DNA of 64,000 bases from Actinomadura hibisca NBRC 15177 (GCF_001552635.1 NZ_BCRO01000027.1:157766-221765); one strand, 5' to 3'. Numbered from the stretch's first letter, positions 1-9,765 are shown. Numbers and translations: made by a program. Notes: generated from the sequence alone by a model not told the origin.

Positions 1-19
1 CCCCGGCGTACTTTGGCGA

Positions 20-418
20 TCACCGGAGCCTGCTCCGGATCTGCTCGGCCAGCTCGTCCAGGTTGCGGGTGCTGTACGCCGCGACGCGCGCGTACTCCTC
101 CAACGCGCGGGTGGGGTGGCCGCCTGCCTGCAGAGCCTTGACCGCCTGGTCGAGGTTGGCGCCAATGTGGCGGCTCTGTCCGGCGGCCCGGATCACTTCG
201 CCCATCAGCTCGCGCCACGGCGACCACTGCGGCGGCTCGGCCTGGGTGGCAGCGGCGACCACGACCTCACTGGCGTAGGCGCTGACCGCCATGCCGAGCC
301 GGTCCGCCGCCGTGCGAATCGCCGCGTGCTCGTCGACGGTCAGCGACAACCGCACGCTACGGTCGCGCCGCTGCCCCTTCTGCCGTCGCCGTCGGTGGCC
401 CTGCCCGCTCATCGGCAT
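20..418 (-). CDS. MobC-like relaxosome accessory protein
   Basis: A 132-residue basic protein. The N-terminus is rich in Arg/Lys, followed by a ribbon-helix-helix-like segment (RSVRLSLTVDEHAAIRTAAD, residues 20-39) and a C-terminal helical part with LDQAVKALQAGG. This layout is typical of plasmid and ICE mobilisation proteins of the MobC type, which bind oriT and help the relaxase. The start lies 8 bases from a large inverted repeat, as expected for an oriT neighbour. No relaxase is visible; it would be expected downstream, left of the window. The family call rests on motif pattern only. Met3 (412) is an alternative start. Confidence 0.72.
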   Translation of the reverse strand: MPMSGQGHRRRRQKGQRRDRSVRLSLTVDEHAAIRTAADRLGMAVSAYASEVVVAAATQAEPPQWSPWRELMGEVIRAAGQSRHIGANLDQAVKALQAGGHPTRALEEYARVAAYSTRNLDELAEQIRSRLR

Positions 419-426
419 CGCGCCTT

Positions 427-469
427 CGCTGTGCTCCTCGTCCCGTCAACCGGGATGAGGAGCACAGCG
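427..469. other. 19-bp inverted repeat, candidate oriT
   Basis: Arms 427-445 and 451-469 (core gctgtgctcctcgtcccg) are complementary except for one G:T-type mismatch, around a 5-base loop tcaac. It sits directly upstream of the mobC-like gene. Hairpins of this kind next to mobC are usual in origins of transfer. A regulatory or terminator role is possible, but there is no T-run. Confidence 0.55.
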
Positions 470-498
470 CCATGAACGGACCGCGCTCGGTCCGCTGA

Positions 499-519
499 GC
501 TGTATCTGACAGATACAGC
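499..519. promoter_or_regulatory. Palindromic operator-like site
   Basis: Perfect 9-bp inverted repeat gctgtatct-gac-agatacagc, about 80 bases upstream of the mobC-like start and just downstream of the end of the next gene. The size and symmetry fit a dimeric repressor operator (GntR or similar). The regulator is not identified. Confidence 0.45.
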
Positions 520-592
520 ATTACTTGCTCCGCGCCAGCGGGGACGGCTGGAGATCTTGCGATCCAACGGCAGCGCCTCCATGGCCGTCCCG

Positions 593-1159
593 CTACAGCG
601 TGGGCTTCAGAGGGCGTGACGCGCCGAGTGCTCGTGTAGGCGGTGTTGATAAGGGCTCCGCCGAGGGCAGCAGTTTGCCGATGGGCATGGGTGCGTCCGC
701 GTGGGCCAGGGCGGCGGGGGTGGCGTCGGCGACGGCCGACTGGCCTCGCCGTTCGGCCGGGTTGGCAGGTGAAGGCTCGCGGGTGGACAGCAGTCCGATC
801 GCATGCCGCGCCCGTTCCAAGGCGTTGCTCAGCTCTTGGGCGTGGTCGACGGCTTCGGCCAGTTCGTCCCGCGCCTGGGACACGCCCAGCTCGGGGCCGT
901 CCTCGTCGCCGCTGACCAGACGTTCGGCCTCCAGTTCCTCTTCTAGGAACTCGCCCATCTGGTCGAGCGTCTTGCCCAGGCCGTAGGCGGCTTCCGACAG
1001 GCTGCCCAAGACCACGTGGACGGTCTGTGGCTTCGTCAGGCCGTGCGGGCCAAGGGTTGCGTAGTTCAGGTTCTCGGCCTGCTCGCGCAGGTCGGACGCG
1101 AACTGTTCGGTCCGTTCGTCAGGGCGCTCACCAGTGCGAGCAGAGTGGCTTTCGTCCAT
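593..1159 (-). CDS. Hypothetical protein, mobile-element associated
   Basis: A 188-residue acidic, helical protein I do not recognise. The ATG at 1159 is chosen because GGAGG lies 8 bases upstream; an in-frame ATG at 1189 has no such site. The central part is rich in Glu and Leu (about residues 55-100), suggesting helices or a coiled coil. The C-terminal third is Pro/Ala rich and probably disordered. It is transcribed toward the mobC-like gene, with the oriT-like repeat between them, so a role in DNA mobilisation is possible but unproven. Confidence 0.6.
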   Translation of the reverse strand: MDESHSARTGERPDERTEQFASDLREQAENLNYATLGPHGLTKPQTVHVVLGSLSEAAYGLGKTLDQMGEFLEEELEAERLVSGDEDGPELGVSQARDELAEAVDHAQELSNALERARHAIGLLSTREPSPANPAERRGQSAVADATPAALAHADAPMPIGKLLPSAEPLSTPPTRALGASRPLKPTL

Positions 1160-1219
1160 GAACACGGCCTCCAGGGCAGAGATCGGCAAGGATCATGTGC
1201 GCTCCTCTCCCTCTGCGCC

Positions 1220-1244
1220 TCATACAAGCTTTGAGGCTGTATGA
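1220..1244. promoter_or_regulatory. Inverted repeat upstream of 593-1159 gene
   Basis: Arms TCATACA (1220-1226) and TGTATGA (1238-1244) are separated by 11 bases, 61 bases upstream of the gene start. The half-site ATACAGC/GCTGTAT resembles that of the palindrome at 499-519, so one regulator may control both sites. Confidence 0.35.
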
Positions 1245-1308
1245 CAATGTTTGCGCTCCATACTCTGCCATATGGGCAGCCGCATGAATACCCTCTGCCT
1301 TTGACAGG

Positions 1309-2571
1309 TCAGAGGGAGCCGACAAGCTTCACCGGGCTTTCGACGCCTGTTCTGAGCGCAGGCTGGCTGGAAGCCACGACCGACAGCGCCAACGCGGTAG
1401 CAGCCACCACCCCGGCCCCGACGCCGAACGCAGCCGCCCGAGTCCCGATCGTCTCCACCATGGGCCCAGCGAGCAGCAACGCGATGGGAGTCAGCGAAAA
1501 ACTGCCGACGATGCCCCAACTGTTCACCCGCGCGAGCGCCTCCCCTGGAAAGGTCTTCTGTAGTTCGGTCGTCCAGAAGACGTAATAGACCGCCTGGCAC
1601 ATGCCGGGGATCAGCATGGCCGCTGCGACGAGTTCCCACCGTGCGCCACCTCCCAGGAACACCATCGGGATCGCGGCCGAGGCCGGCAGCATCGTTGCCA
1701 CCAGGACGGGACGCCGGGGTTTCCAGCGAGCGCCGGCGAAGGCACCGATCAGCGCGCCGAGGGCCTCGCAAGCGGCGATGATCCCCCACGCTCCGGCTCC
1801 GCCGTTGCGCCGGGACAGATGCAGCGGACCGATGATCTCGGTAAAGCAGGCCACCGCGATGATCACAACGGTGAACTGCAAGGTCATCACCCAGACCCAG
1901 CGGTGCCCGGTGAAGTGCCGCCAGCCGGTCCGCAGGTCGGCGAACGCTCTGGACCGGCCGCTTTGCCGCCGTTCGGTCCTGAGGCGGGTGATCAGCAGTG
2001 CGCTGATCGCGCAGAGGAGTCCTTTGGCGCCTGCGGCCCAGCCAGGGCCGACCAGCGTGATCACCAGTCCGGACGAGGAGAGGCCGATCAGAAGCCCCGC
2101 CGAGTCCGCCTTGCTGATCAGTGCGTTGCCCGTCTGCCGGTCACCGTCGTCCAGCAGGTCGGCGATGACGCTGCGGATGGTCGGCAGGAACAGCGCCGTG
2201 GCGATCCCTGACAGCAGCGCCAGCGCGCACAACAGGGGCAGCGGCGCGTTACCGACCAGGAAGCAGATGCCCAGTGCCGACCACGTGAGGCACGCGAGGA
2301 TCTCTGCGGCCGCGAGGACATGATGCCGCTTGAAGCGATCACCGATGATGCCGCCGGCGAGGATGAGCAGCGCCGGTGCCGCTTTGCAAGCCAGCACGAT
2401 CGAGATCGCCCCGGGGCTGTAGCCCAGCCCTTTGACGCCCCACAGCAGGGCGACCTGCCCGAAGCCCACTCCTGCCGAGGAGAACAGGCGCGCAACGAAC
2501 AGCGGGCTGACGGCGGGGTTTTTGACCAGGCGGGCTGTCGGCGAAGCGGCCCGTGCGCGCATCGACGTCAC
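1309..2571 (-). CDS. MFS transporter
   Basis: A 420-residue polytopic membrane protein with about 12 hydrophobic segments. The loop motif GDRFKRHHVL (about residue 78) matches the cytoplasmic loop 2-3 signature of major facilitator drug exporters. The GTG start overlaps the stop of the upstream S9 peptidase (GTGA), so the two are translationally coupled. Together with the LuxR gene this makes a three-gene unit, and the likely role is efflux of a small molecule or peptide handled by the peptidase. The substrate is unknown. Confidence 0.88.
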   Translation of the reverse strand: MTSMRARAASPTARLVKNPAVSPLFVARLFSSAGVGFGQVALLWGVKGLGYSPGAISIVLACKAAPALLILAGGIIGDRFKRHHVLAAAEILACLTWSALGICFLVGNAPLPLLCALALLSGIATALFLPTIRSVIADLLDDGDRQTGNALISKADSAGLLIGLSSSGLVITLVGPGWAAGAKGLLCAISALLITRLRTERRQSGRSRAFADLRTGWRHFTGHRWVWVMTLQFTVVIIAVACFTEIIGPLHLSRRNGGAGAWGIIAACEALGALIGAFAGARWKPRRPVLVATMLPASAAIPMVFLGGGARWELVAAAMLIPGMCQAVYYVFWTTELQKTFPGEALARVNSWGIVGSFSLTPIALLLAGPMVETIGTRAAAFGVGAGVVAATALALSVVASSQPALRTGVESPVKLVGSL

Positions 2572-4376
2572 CGTGCGGGCTCCTTGAGGTGTTCGATGAG
2601 GAAGCGGGCGATCTCGCTGTAGGCGCGCAGCTCGTTCTCCCGGATGGCGAACCCGTGGCCTTCGTCGGGGAAGACGTCGTAGCGGACTTCGACGCCACGT
2701 TCGCGCAACCGGGTGACGAGCTGGTCGGATTCGGCTTGCGGCACCCGGGGATCGCGGGCTCCTTGCAGGACGAACAGCGGCGCGGTGATGGCGTCGGCAT
2801 AGGTGACCGGAGAACGCCGCAGCAGGCTCTCCGCGTCGGTGTCGGGGTCACCCAGGACCGTGGCCACGAAGGTCTTCCAGGTGGGCGGGGACGCCTGAGC
2901 GAGGGTGACCAGGTTGGTGGGGCCGCAGATGGAGACTCCGGCCGCCCAAGGCCCTGGCAGCCTGGCCAAGCAGGACAGTGCGGCGAATCCGCCGTAGGAG
3001 GCGCCCATGGTCGCAATGCGGCTGACGTCGATGCCGGGCACCTCGGCCAGGTAACGGACCGCGTGTTCGAGGTCGTCGAGGTCGATGCCGCCCCAGTTGC
3101 GGTAGATGAGCTTCTGGTGGGCGCTGCCGTACCCGGTGGAGCCGGCGATGTTGGGTGCGAAGATCGCCACGCCCTGGTCGAGCAGATGCTGATAGAGGCC
3201 GGAGCGCGTGTAACCAGGACGTTCTTGGGCCTCGGGGCCGCCGTGGATCGAGAGCAGGACGGGGTGCGGGCCGGGCGTGGCGGGCCGGTACAGCAGAGCA
3301 TGCACCTCCCGGCCTCCCGATGCGGGATAGGCGACCATTTCGGGCTCGACAGGGGTCACGGTGCGCAGGGCGGGCGGACGGGTGTCCGTCAGGTAACGGA
3401 ATCCGCCGTTCAGGTCGAGAACGGCGATCTCGGCGGGACGGGTGGCCGCGTCGATCAGCATCACCGCCGTCCGGCCGTCGGCCGCCATCTCCAGCGCGGT
3501 GACGACACCGGGCGGCACACCGGGATGAACGAAGGAGACGCCGTGATGACGCAGGTGGAGCACCGAGCGTCCGGCTTGGTTGACCGTCCATGCCAGGGTC
3601 TCGCCACCGACGTCCAGGAGCTCGATGTCCCAGTCGTGCTGAGCGACGGGCTGGAGGTCATCGTCGGTCAAGGAGTAATGGGCGGCGGCGGTGAACTCGC
3701 TCCACAGATCTGTCAGGAGGTAGAAGCCGGTCGAGTCGGCCTTCCAGGAGCCGGGGTCGAAAACGCCCTCGCTATGGCGCTCGGTGACGCAGACGGGTAT
3801 GGAGCCGGGGTCGGCGAGGTCGATGAGATAGGCCGCGATGTCGGTGTTGGACCGGAATCCTGCGGCCAGCAGCCACTTCCCGTTCGGCGAGACCCCTGCC
3901 GGCTCGAACACCACCCCGTCCGGCGGAACGATGCGCCGCTCCTCCTGATCGGCCAGGTCACGAACGAGGAGGTCTTGGACGGCGGGGTCGCGGTCGTTGG
4001 CGGCGTAGGCCAGATACCGACCCGTCGCGTCGAAAGGCACAGGCGCCAACACCCGCTGGCACTCCGGCCCGGTACTGATGTCGACGGGCTCGCCGCCGTC
4101 GAGCCCGACGCGGTAGAGCCGGTACTGCTCGTCGCCCTCGCGGTCGGCGGTGAACACCAGTTCCTTGGCGTCGGGCGACCAGGCGATCTGCCGTACGGAA
4201 CGTCCGGCGAGTCCGGCGACCTTACACGGCCGACCCCCGTCGAGCGGGGATACCCACAGGTCGTAGTTCCCGTCGGCGTTGCTGGAGTAGGCCACCAGAG
4301 TGCCGTCCGGTGCGAGCGCCAAGGCGGATTGGAAGCGCTGCCGTGGAACGAAGTCCAGATACTGAGGCTGGGGCAT
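2568..4376 (-). CDS. S9 family prolyl oligopeptidase
   Basis: A 602-residue serine peptidase. The N-terminal two-thirds is a beta-propeller with WSPDAKELVF-type and similar WD/PD40 repeats. The C-terminal alpha/beta-hydrolase domain carries the nucleophile motif GASYGG, an Asp motif in DPRVPQAE and the His motif DEGHGF, so the triad is complete. The start at 4376 is preferred because AAAGG lies upstream and the LuxR stop is 19 bases before it. No signal peptide is visible, so it is probably cytoplasmic. It may cleave or inactivate a peptide exported by the coupled MFS protein. Similar S9 enzymes serve in some RiPP clusters, but no precursor was found here. Confidence 0.88.
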   Translation of the reverse strand: MPQPQYLDFVPRQRFQSALALAPDGTLVAYSSNADGNYDLWVSPLDGGRPCKVAGLAGRSVRQIAWSPDAKELVFTADREGDEQYRLYRVGLDGGEPVDISTGPECQRVLAPVPFDATGRYLAYAANDRDPAVQDLLVRDLADQEERRIVPPDGVVFEPAGVSPNGKWLLAAGFRSNTDIAAYLIDLADPGSIPVCVTERHSEGVFDPGSWKADSTGFYLLTDLWSEFTAAAHYSLTDDDLQPVAQHDWDIELLDVGGETLAWTVNQAGRSVLHLRHHGVSFVHPGVPPGVVTALEMAADGRTAVMLIDAATRPAEIAVLDLNGGFRYLTDTRPPALRTVTPVEPEMVAYPASGGREVHALLYRPATPGPHPVLLSIHGGPEAQERPGYTRSGLYQHLLDQGVAIFAPNIAGSTGYGSAHQKLIYRNWGGIDLDDLEHAVRYLAEVPGIDVSRIATMGASYGGFAALSCLARLPGPWAAGVSICGPTNLVTLAQASPPTWKTFVATVLGDPDTDAESLLRRSPVTYADAITAPLFVLQGARDPRVPQAESDQLVTRLRERGVEVRYDVFPDEGHGFAIRENELRAYSEIARFLIEHLKEPAR

Positions 4377-4395
4377 CCGGGGTTGCCTTTCGGTT

Positions 4396-5457
4396 CTAGT
4401 CGATCCAGCCACGGCGCACCGCGGCCGCTCCGGCGGCGAAGCGGGTCTCCACGCCGAGTTCTTCGCGGATGGCGGTGATGTGCCGACGCACGGTGGTGAC
4501 GCTCAGCCTCAGGCGACGGGCGATGCCCTCGTCGTCCAGGCCGCGCACGAGCAGTTGCAGGATCGTCTTCTGCTGAGCGTTCAACGGTCCTGCGGCCTTC
4601 TCCTCGCCGAAGGGGACCGCCCGCTCCCACAACAGCTCGAAGTACTCGCGCAACGCCGCGACGATGACCGGCGACCGCAGCAGCAGTGCACCCGACATGC
4701 CGGTCGGGGTCAGTGGGATCAGCGCGACCGCCTCGTCGGCGAGCTTCATCTTCATGCCGACGCGCGGCAACAGCCGAGCCTGCTCACCGCTGGCGACAGC
4801 TGCCTCGATCGTCCGGGCGCCCACGGGGTGCTCGGCGCACTTGTTCTCGTAGATGGCGCGACAGCGGACCTGGCCTTCGAAGGCGGGCAGCGGCGCGAAG
4901 CCGGTCGATTCCTCGACCGGTGTCTCCAGGACGTAGTTGTCGAGCGTGAGCCAGTCGTGCCGGGCGGCGTTGATCAGGGCGTAGGACAGGCGACTGATCT
5001 CATCCCGGTCCGTGACGACCTGGACCAGCCGGTCCGCCGATCCGCTGGTGGCCGAAGGCGGCGTGCGCGACGCCTCGGACAGACGGCGATATCCAGTGAG
5101 GAGGCGCTCCTGGTCGGCGATCAGATGCCGCGCCATCTCGGACAGGACGCCCTGCAGGGCCAGGTCCGGCGGGGCCGGGATCAGCCGCGGTGGCATCGCC
5201 GGCCCGTCCGGACGGACATGAGCCATGCCGCAGGCGGTCAGTGCTTCGATGGGTTCCGGTCCGCCGAGGAGATCGGGTGCGTCCTCGTGCGGGCATCCGT
5301 CCTCGGCCAGCAGCCGAGCGTAGGATTTGAGCAGTTCGTCGGGGACGACGCCTTCCAGCAGCCGCCGGGCCGTCTCTTCGATCTTCGCCTCCGCTGCACG
5401 TTGTGACAACAGAACGTCATTGAACACAGCGGAGAGTAACAAGGCTTTCAAGATCAC
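4396..5457 (-). CDS. LuxR-type transcriptional regulator
   Basis: A 353-residue regulator. The C-terminal 60 residues form a LuxR/GerE HTH (LNAQQKTILQLLVRGLDDEG, then SVTTVRRHI). The middle resembles the effector-binding part of TrmB-fused LuxR proteins common in actinomycetes, and the N-terminal winged helix is degenerate. It lacks a phospho-acceptor domain. It heads the unit with the S9 peptidase and MFS genes, which it probably controls. The exact start is uncertain: the GTG at 5457 has no clear ribosome-binding site and later GTG codons are possible. Confidence 0.8.
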   Translation of the reverse strand: MILKALLLSAVFNDVLLSQRAAEAKIEETARRLLEGVVPDELLKSYARLLAEDGCPHEDAPDLLGGPEPIEALTACGMAHVRPDGPAMPPRLIPAPPDLALQGVLSEMARHLIADQERLLTGYRRLSEASRTPPSATSGSADRLVQVVTDRDEISRLSYALINAARHDWLTLDNYVLETPVEESTGFAPLPAFEGQVRCRAIYENKCAEHPVGARTIEAAVASGEQARLLPRVGMKMKLADEAVALIPLTPTGMSGALLLRSPVIVAALREYFELLWERAVPFGEEKAAGPLNAQQKTILQLLVRGLDDEGIARRLRLSVTTVRRHITAIREELGVETRFAAGAAAVRRGWID

Positions 5458-5728
5458 GGGAACTTCCCACCACGCCTTGCGCCGTCAGCGTGCTCGGGGG
5501 CAAAGCGGCGATCACTCGTCGTCAGTGATGAGAACTCGTCATGACCTCCCGCGTTAGGTGGCGTCCCTGCGGAACACCCGCTCCCGCAGGCGTTCTCGTA
5601 TAGACCACGCTGCACTCTCCTCCCGGCCCAGCTCGACCACTTTTCGTCTTGGCGATTTCGATCAGTGTCGCTGACCTGGGCTTTCGTGTTCCATGAGGCT
5701 CAGTGATCGAGCAACGCGAGGAGTCACG

Positions 5729-6325
5729 ATGATCAACCCGCCGCACGGACTCACCACTGCCGGCCACAGGCGCACCGGTTCCGACACCCCAACGGACTCC
5801 GCCCTCTCCAGCCCGACCGGACAACGGCTTCTGCGTGACATCGCGCGTCCGGTGCACAGCGGCATCGTGGGCACGTTCGCCAACGACTGGTTGCGCGAGG
5901 CGTTCCTCGAAGCGCTCATCGCCGACGAACGCCTACCCGACGTCGTCGCCACCCGCCACGACCTGGACCGCATCTTCTGCGGCCAGTCCAGCAGCATCGC
6001 GTTCAGTGCATTCGCCGACCGTCTCCAGGTTTTTCCGACCCTGGAAGAGACGATCGAACACCTTGAAGCCAAAGCGGACAACCTCCGCGCAGGTCAGAGC
6101 GCGCCGACGACCGTGTGGTTCGCTGTGCCAGGCAACGACACCGACGTGATCAGCCAGACCATCGAGTACTGGTCCGGCCTCGACCTCACCGTCCTTTTCC
6201 TTGGCTTCTGGCCCCACGGTTCCAACCGACACCCACGCCCCGCCCGCAGCCCCGCCTTTCCTTCCGAGCCGTTCATCGCCCGGTCGCTCAATGACTCGAT
6301 CGCTCTTCTCCAAGCAGGCGGCTAG
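5729..6325 (+). CDS. Hypothetical protein, divergent from LuxR unit
   Basis: A 198-residue soluble protein I do not recognise. ATG 5729 follows GAGGAG at 5-base spacing. The middle (about residues 45-125) contains a helical, acidic segment with [20 protein letters not shown], followed by a short beta-rich part ([14 protein letters not shown]). The C-terminus ends shortly before the P-type ATPase remnant begins. It shares its upstream region with the LuxR gene but runs the other way. Confidence 0.6.
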   Translation: MINPPHGLTTAGHRRTGSDTPTDSALSSPTGQRLLRDIARPVHSGIVGTFANDWLREAFLEALIADERLPDVVATRHDLDRIFCGQSSSIAFSAFADRLQVFPTLEETIEHLEAKADNLRAGQSAPTTVWFAVPGNDTDVISQTIEYWSGLDLTVLFLGFWPHGSNRHPRPARSPAFPSEPFIARSLNDSIALLQAGG

Positions 6326-6337
6326 GCCTGGCTGCGC

Positions 6338-7835
6338 CTGCAAGCGTTCTGGACCCCGGGGGTGGGCACGAGCCGGGCCCGGGGACGGTGCCGCTCGCCC
6401 GCGCCATGGCCGAGTGCATGACCGTGACGATCGGCGACGACGGTGCTCCGCAGGGCGACCCCACCGAGACGGCGCTGGTCGAGGGGGCCGCAGGCCTCGG
6501 CGCCCCGCTGGACGCGGCCGAGCGGGACGGGCGGCGGCGCGCCCTGTTCCGCGAAGCGCGGGAGGCGGTGGCCGCCATGGCGCGGCGGGACCTGCGGGTC
6601 CTGACGATCGCCGTCCGGACCTGTCCGGCGTCCCGGTCCGGCGCGAGGACGCCGAGCGGGCGCTGCGGCTGCTCGGCCTGGTGGGCCTGTACGACCCGCC
6701 GCGCCCCGAGGTCGCCGACGCGGTGCGCCGCTGCCACACCGCCGGGATCCGCGTGCACGTGGTGACCGGCGACAACGGCGACACCGCCGCCGCGGTGGCG
6801 CGCGAGGTCGGCATCGGGCGGCCGCGGCTGCGCGTGGTGCCCGACGCCGAGACGATCCAGGATCACCAGCTCGACGAGCTGCTCGCCGAGGACACCGAGA
6901 TCGTCTTCGCCCGCTCGGCGCCCGAGACCAAGCTCCGCATCGCCGACGCGCTGCGCGCCCGGGGCCAGATCGTGGCGATGACGGGCGACGGCGTCAGCGA
7001 CGCCCCGGCCCTGCACCGCGCCCACATCGGCGTCGCCATGGGCCGGTCGGGGACCGACGTCGCGCGGGAGGCCGCGACGATGGTCCTCACCGACGACGAC
7101 TTCGCCACCATCGTCACCGCCGTCGAGTCCGGCCGCCGGGTCTACGACAACGTGCGCAAGTTCATCGTCTACATCTTCGCGCACGCCGTGCCGGAGATCG
7201 TCCCGTTCCTGGTGTTCGCGCTCAGCGGTGGCTTGGTGCCGCTGCCGCTCACCGTGATGCAGATCCTGGCCATCGACCTGGGCACCGAGACCCTCCCGGC
7301 GCTGGCGCTGGGCCGCGAGCCGGCCGAACCGGGCGCGATGTCCAGACCGCCGCGGCGCGCCTCGCAGGGCATCATCTCCCGGGACATGCTGGTGCGGGCG
7401 TGGGGATACATGGGGCTGGTCTCCGGCGCGCTCGTCATGGCCGCGTTCTTCTACGTGCTGTGGCGGGCCGGCTGGCACCCCGGCGACCCGACCGGGCCGG
7501 GCGACCCGCTGCACCACGCCTACCTGGTCGCGACCACCGCGACCTTCGCCGGGATCGTGATGTACCAGGTCGGCACCGCGCTGGCCGCCCGCACCGACCG
7601 CGCCTCCCTGCGGCGGACCGGTCTGTTCAGCAATCCGCTGCTGCTGGCGGGCATCGCGTTCGAGCTGGTCTTCACCGCCGTGCTCGTCTACGTGCCGCCG
7701 GTCCAGAAGCTGTTCGGCACCGCGGCGCTGCCCGCCGACGTGCTGCTGCTCATCGCGACCTTCCCCGTCATCGTCTGGGGCACCGACGAGCTGCGCCGCT
7801 GGGCGCTGCGCCGCCGAACCGAGCAGCCGTCCTGA
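6338..7835 (+). pseudogene. Cation-transporting P-type ATPase remnant
   Basis: Only the C-terminal half of a P2-type ATPase survives. It begins inside the nucleotide-binding domain ([12 protein letters not shown]), continues through the hinge motif [11 protein letters not shown] and DNVRKF, and ends with about six membrane segments. The phosphorylation motif DKTGT and the whole actuator domain are missing. A frameshift near 6620-6650 separates the first piece (frame of 6388) from the main reading frame. It cannot make a working pump. The break probably dates from rearrangement next to the preceding gene. Confidence 0.85.
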
Positions 7836-7860
7836 GCAGGAGACATTCCGCGGCAGGCCC

Positions 7861-9765
7861 CTACGGGCGATGCGATGAGAGTTCGTCGGGGGTCTTGCCG
7901 CTGTCGAGCCACATCTCGCTCGGGATGATGCCCGCACGGCCCAACACGCGCTTCCAGGCGAGCTCTCTGCCTTCGGTTCCCAAAGCGCGGCTCACGGCGC
8001 GCAGAGCCGTGGCCAGAGCGTGGGGATCCTGGGCGAGTCCGCCCCTGACCAGGGGGTGGGCGGCTTGTTCGGCTTCGAGGTCATCGGCGAGGCGTTCGGC
8101 GATCGGACTCCGGTAAGCCTCGTCCAAGCGGTAGTCCTTGGTCAGGACGTGGATACGGCCAGAGTGGACTCGGCGGGCCAGTCCCGCGACCTCTGGCTTG
8201 CTGTTGGGTCCTGTCGGCAACGAGCGGTAGATCTCGTCGAATTCCGGATCGGTCATTACCGCAAGGGCGAGTTTGATCAGTTCGAAGCGCTGCCACGCCT
8301 CGTCAAACGGGTCGGTGCCCATCGCGAGCGCTTCGCGGAGAACCGGTTCGAGGAACTGGTACAGGCGGGAGGGATCAGAGGGGGATTCCGGATAGGCCTC
8401 GTCGGACCGCAGCACAGCGACGAGCGACTCGCGTCGGCCATGGTGCGGGTTGATCCGGCTAGCGAAAAGCATCTGCCTCAGCAGGCTGTAGCGCTGTGCG
8501 GCGACGGCGGCGGTCCCGGCCGAGTACAGCAGGGCGGTACCGGCGAGCGTTCTCACCCTCAGCAGCCGGGTGAGCCCGCTTCCGCGGGTCGGGGTGGCGA
8601 AACGCTCCAGCTCGTCGAGCCACCAGGCGCCGGTGTTCTCATCGCCCCAGTACGCCAGGGTCGCCACCAGACCACAGCAGATCGTGCTCGCTTCCTCGAC
8701 GCGAGCAAGGATCGCCTCGTAGTCACCGTCGGTCACGTTCGAGTGGTAGTCGGGCAGGCGGAAGTCGGCGTGCTCGTGCAAGCGGGTGAACTCTTTGCGC
8801 ACCGTGTCATGCAGGCCGATGGCGACGCGGCCTCCGGACAGTTCGCGCTTGGCGGTCTCAACCGCGATCGACAGGGTCAGCGGGTGTCGCGCCTTGCGGG
8901 TGCGCAGCGCGTCCACGGCGTCGACGAGCTGGCCGAATCCGGTGTCGGCGTCGGCTGAGACCAGCACGCCCTTCTTCAAGGTTCGCAGTTCCGCGGCCTG
9001 GTGGGTCACCGGGCCGGGTTCCATCCACGCCAGGGTGAGCCGGCCGGAGTAGTGGACGGCGACGGCCCCGCGCAGCGCGGGATCGTAGACCGACGACCAG
9101 CCGGCGATGATCAGTCCGTAGTCCTCCAGGATACGCTCCAGCAGCTTCAGCGTGCCGGGGGCGTAGGTCGCGAGCTCGTCGGTGGTGTTGAGCATGGAGG
9201 TGGGGTTGAGGTAGTCGCCGTGCAGGTGCACCACGCAGCACTCCAGCGTGTGCAGCGGCGCCATGCCCGCCACGTCGGCGGGTGAGGCGATCACGGTCGG
9301 CTCGATGCCCTCGGCCCGCAGCGCCTGTTCGACCAGGCGGTCGAAGTTCAACGTCACGATCACTTTGACCGTGCCCGTCCGGACGAGCCGCGCGATTGCC
9401 CGGTGCGCGACGGTCGGCTGCTTGCGGCCTGCTTCCACGTCTTCGGCCGAGGGCTCGAAGTAGTCCTTCAACAACCGCTGGCGCTCCAGCGGTGTGGGGG
9501 CGAGCTTTTCCAGCAGCGTCTCGTACCGAGGCGGCTCGTCGTAGCGGTCCTCGTACCATCGGACGGGATCGTCGGGGCTGTCGCCCTGCACCTCGGCCAG
9601 GCGGGTGATCAGGTCGATCAGGACCCCCCACGCGGTGGGGATCCCGCTCGGGGCCGACACTCCCGCGCCCAGGAGCAGGGCGTACGCGCCGGGGCTGGAA
9701 TGCAGCGAGAAAGCCATGCTCAGCAGGGCTTCCTCGTCGCGCAGTGATCGCGTCATGACGGTCAT
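7861..9765 (-). CDS. SIR2-like domain protein, putative antiphage defence
   Basis: A 634-residue protein. The N-terminal 280 residues are a SIR2-like NAD-binding domain with LLGAGVSAPSGIP (residues 31-43), TLNFDRLVE and HLHGD, so the catalytic Asn/Asp and His positions are kept. The C-terminal 350 residues are helical with no recognised domain. This layout matches single-gene or effector SIR2 proteins that deplete NAD+ during phage infection. No partner (HerA, Argonaute, tail-tube sensor) is adjacent. The start is taken at the ATG of MTVM (9765), with Met4 (9756) as alternative. The flanking genes are all broken, as in a defence hot spot. Defence is inferred from family knowledge. Confidence 0.78.
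   Translation of the reverse strand: MTVMTRSLRDEEALLSMAFSLHSSPGAYALLLGAGVSAPSGIPTAWGVLIDLITRLAEVQGDSPDDPVRWYEDRYDEPPRYETLLEKLAPTPLERQRLLKDYFEPSAEDVEAGRKQPTVAHRAIARLVRTGTVKVIVTLNFDRLVEQALRAEGIEPTVIASPADVAGMAPLHTLECCVVHLHGDYLNPTSMLNTTDELATYAPGTLKLLERILEDYGLIIAGWSSVYDPALRGAVAVHYSGRLTLAWMEPGPVTHQAAELRTLKKGVLVSADADTGFGQLVDAVDALRTRKARHPLTLSIAVETAKRELSGGRVAIGLHDTVRKEFTRLHEHADFRLPDYHSNVTDGDYEAILARVEEASTICCGLVATLAYWGDENTGAWWLDELERFATPTRGSGLTRLLRVRTLAGTALLYSAGTAAVAAQRYSLLRQMLFASRINPHHGRRESLVAVLRSDEAYPESPSDPSRLYQFLEPVLREALAMGTDPFDEAWQRFELIKLALAVMTDPEFDEIYRSLPTGPNSKPEVAGLARRVHSGRIHVLTKDYRLDEAYRSPIAERLADDLEAEQAAHPLVRGGLAQDPHALATALRAVSRALGTEGRELAWKRVLGRAGIIPSEMWLDSGKTPDELSSHRP

Noticed and set aside
5458..5690. 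RiPP precursor peptide between the LuxR gene and the divergent gene
   Set aside because: A GTG frame with two Cys exists on the minus strand, but its ribosome-binding site is too close and no modification enzyme is nearby.
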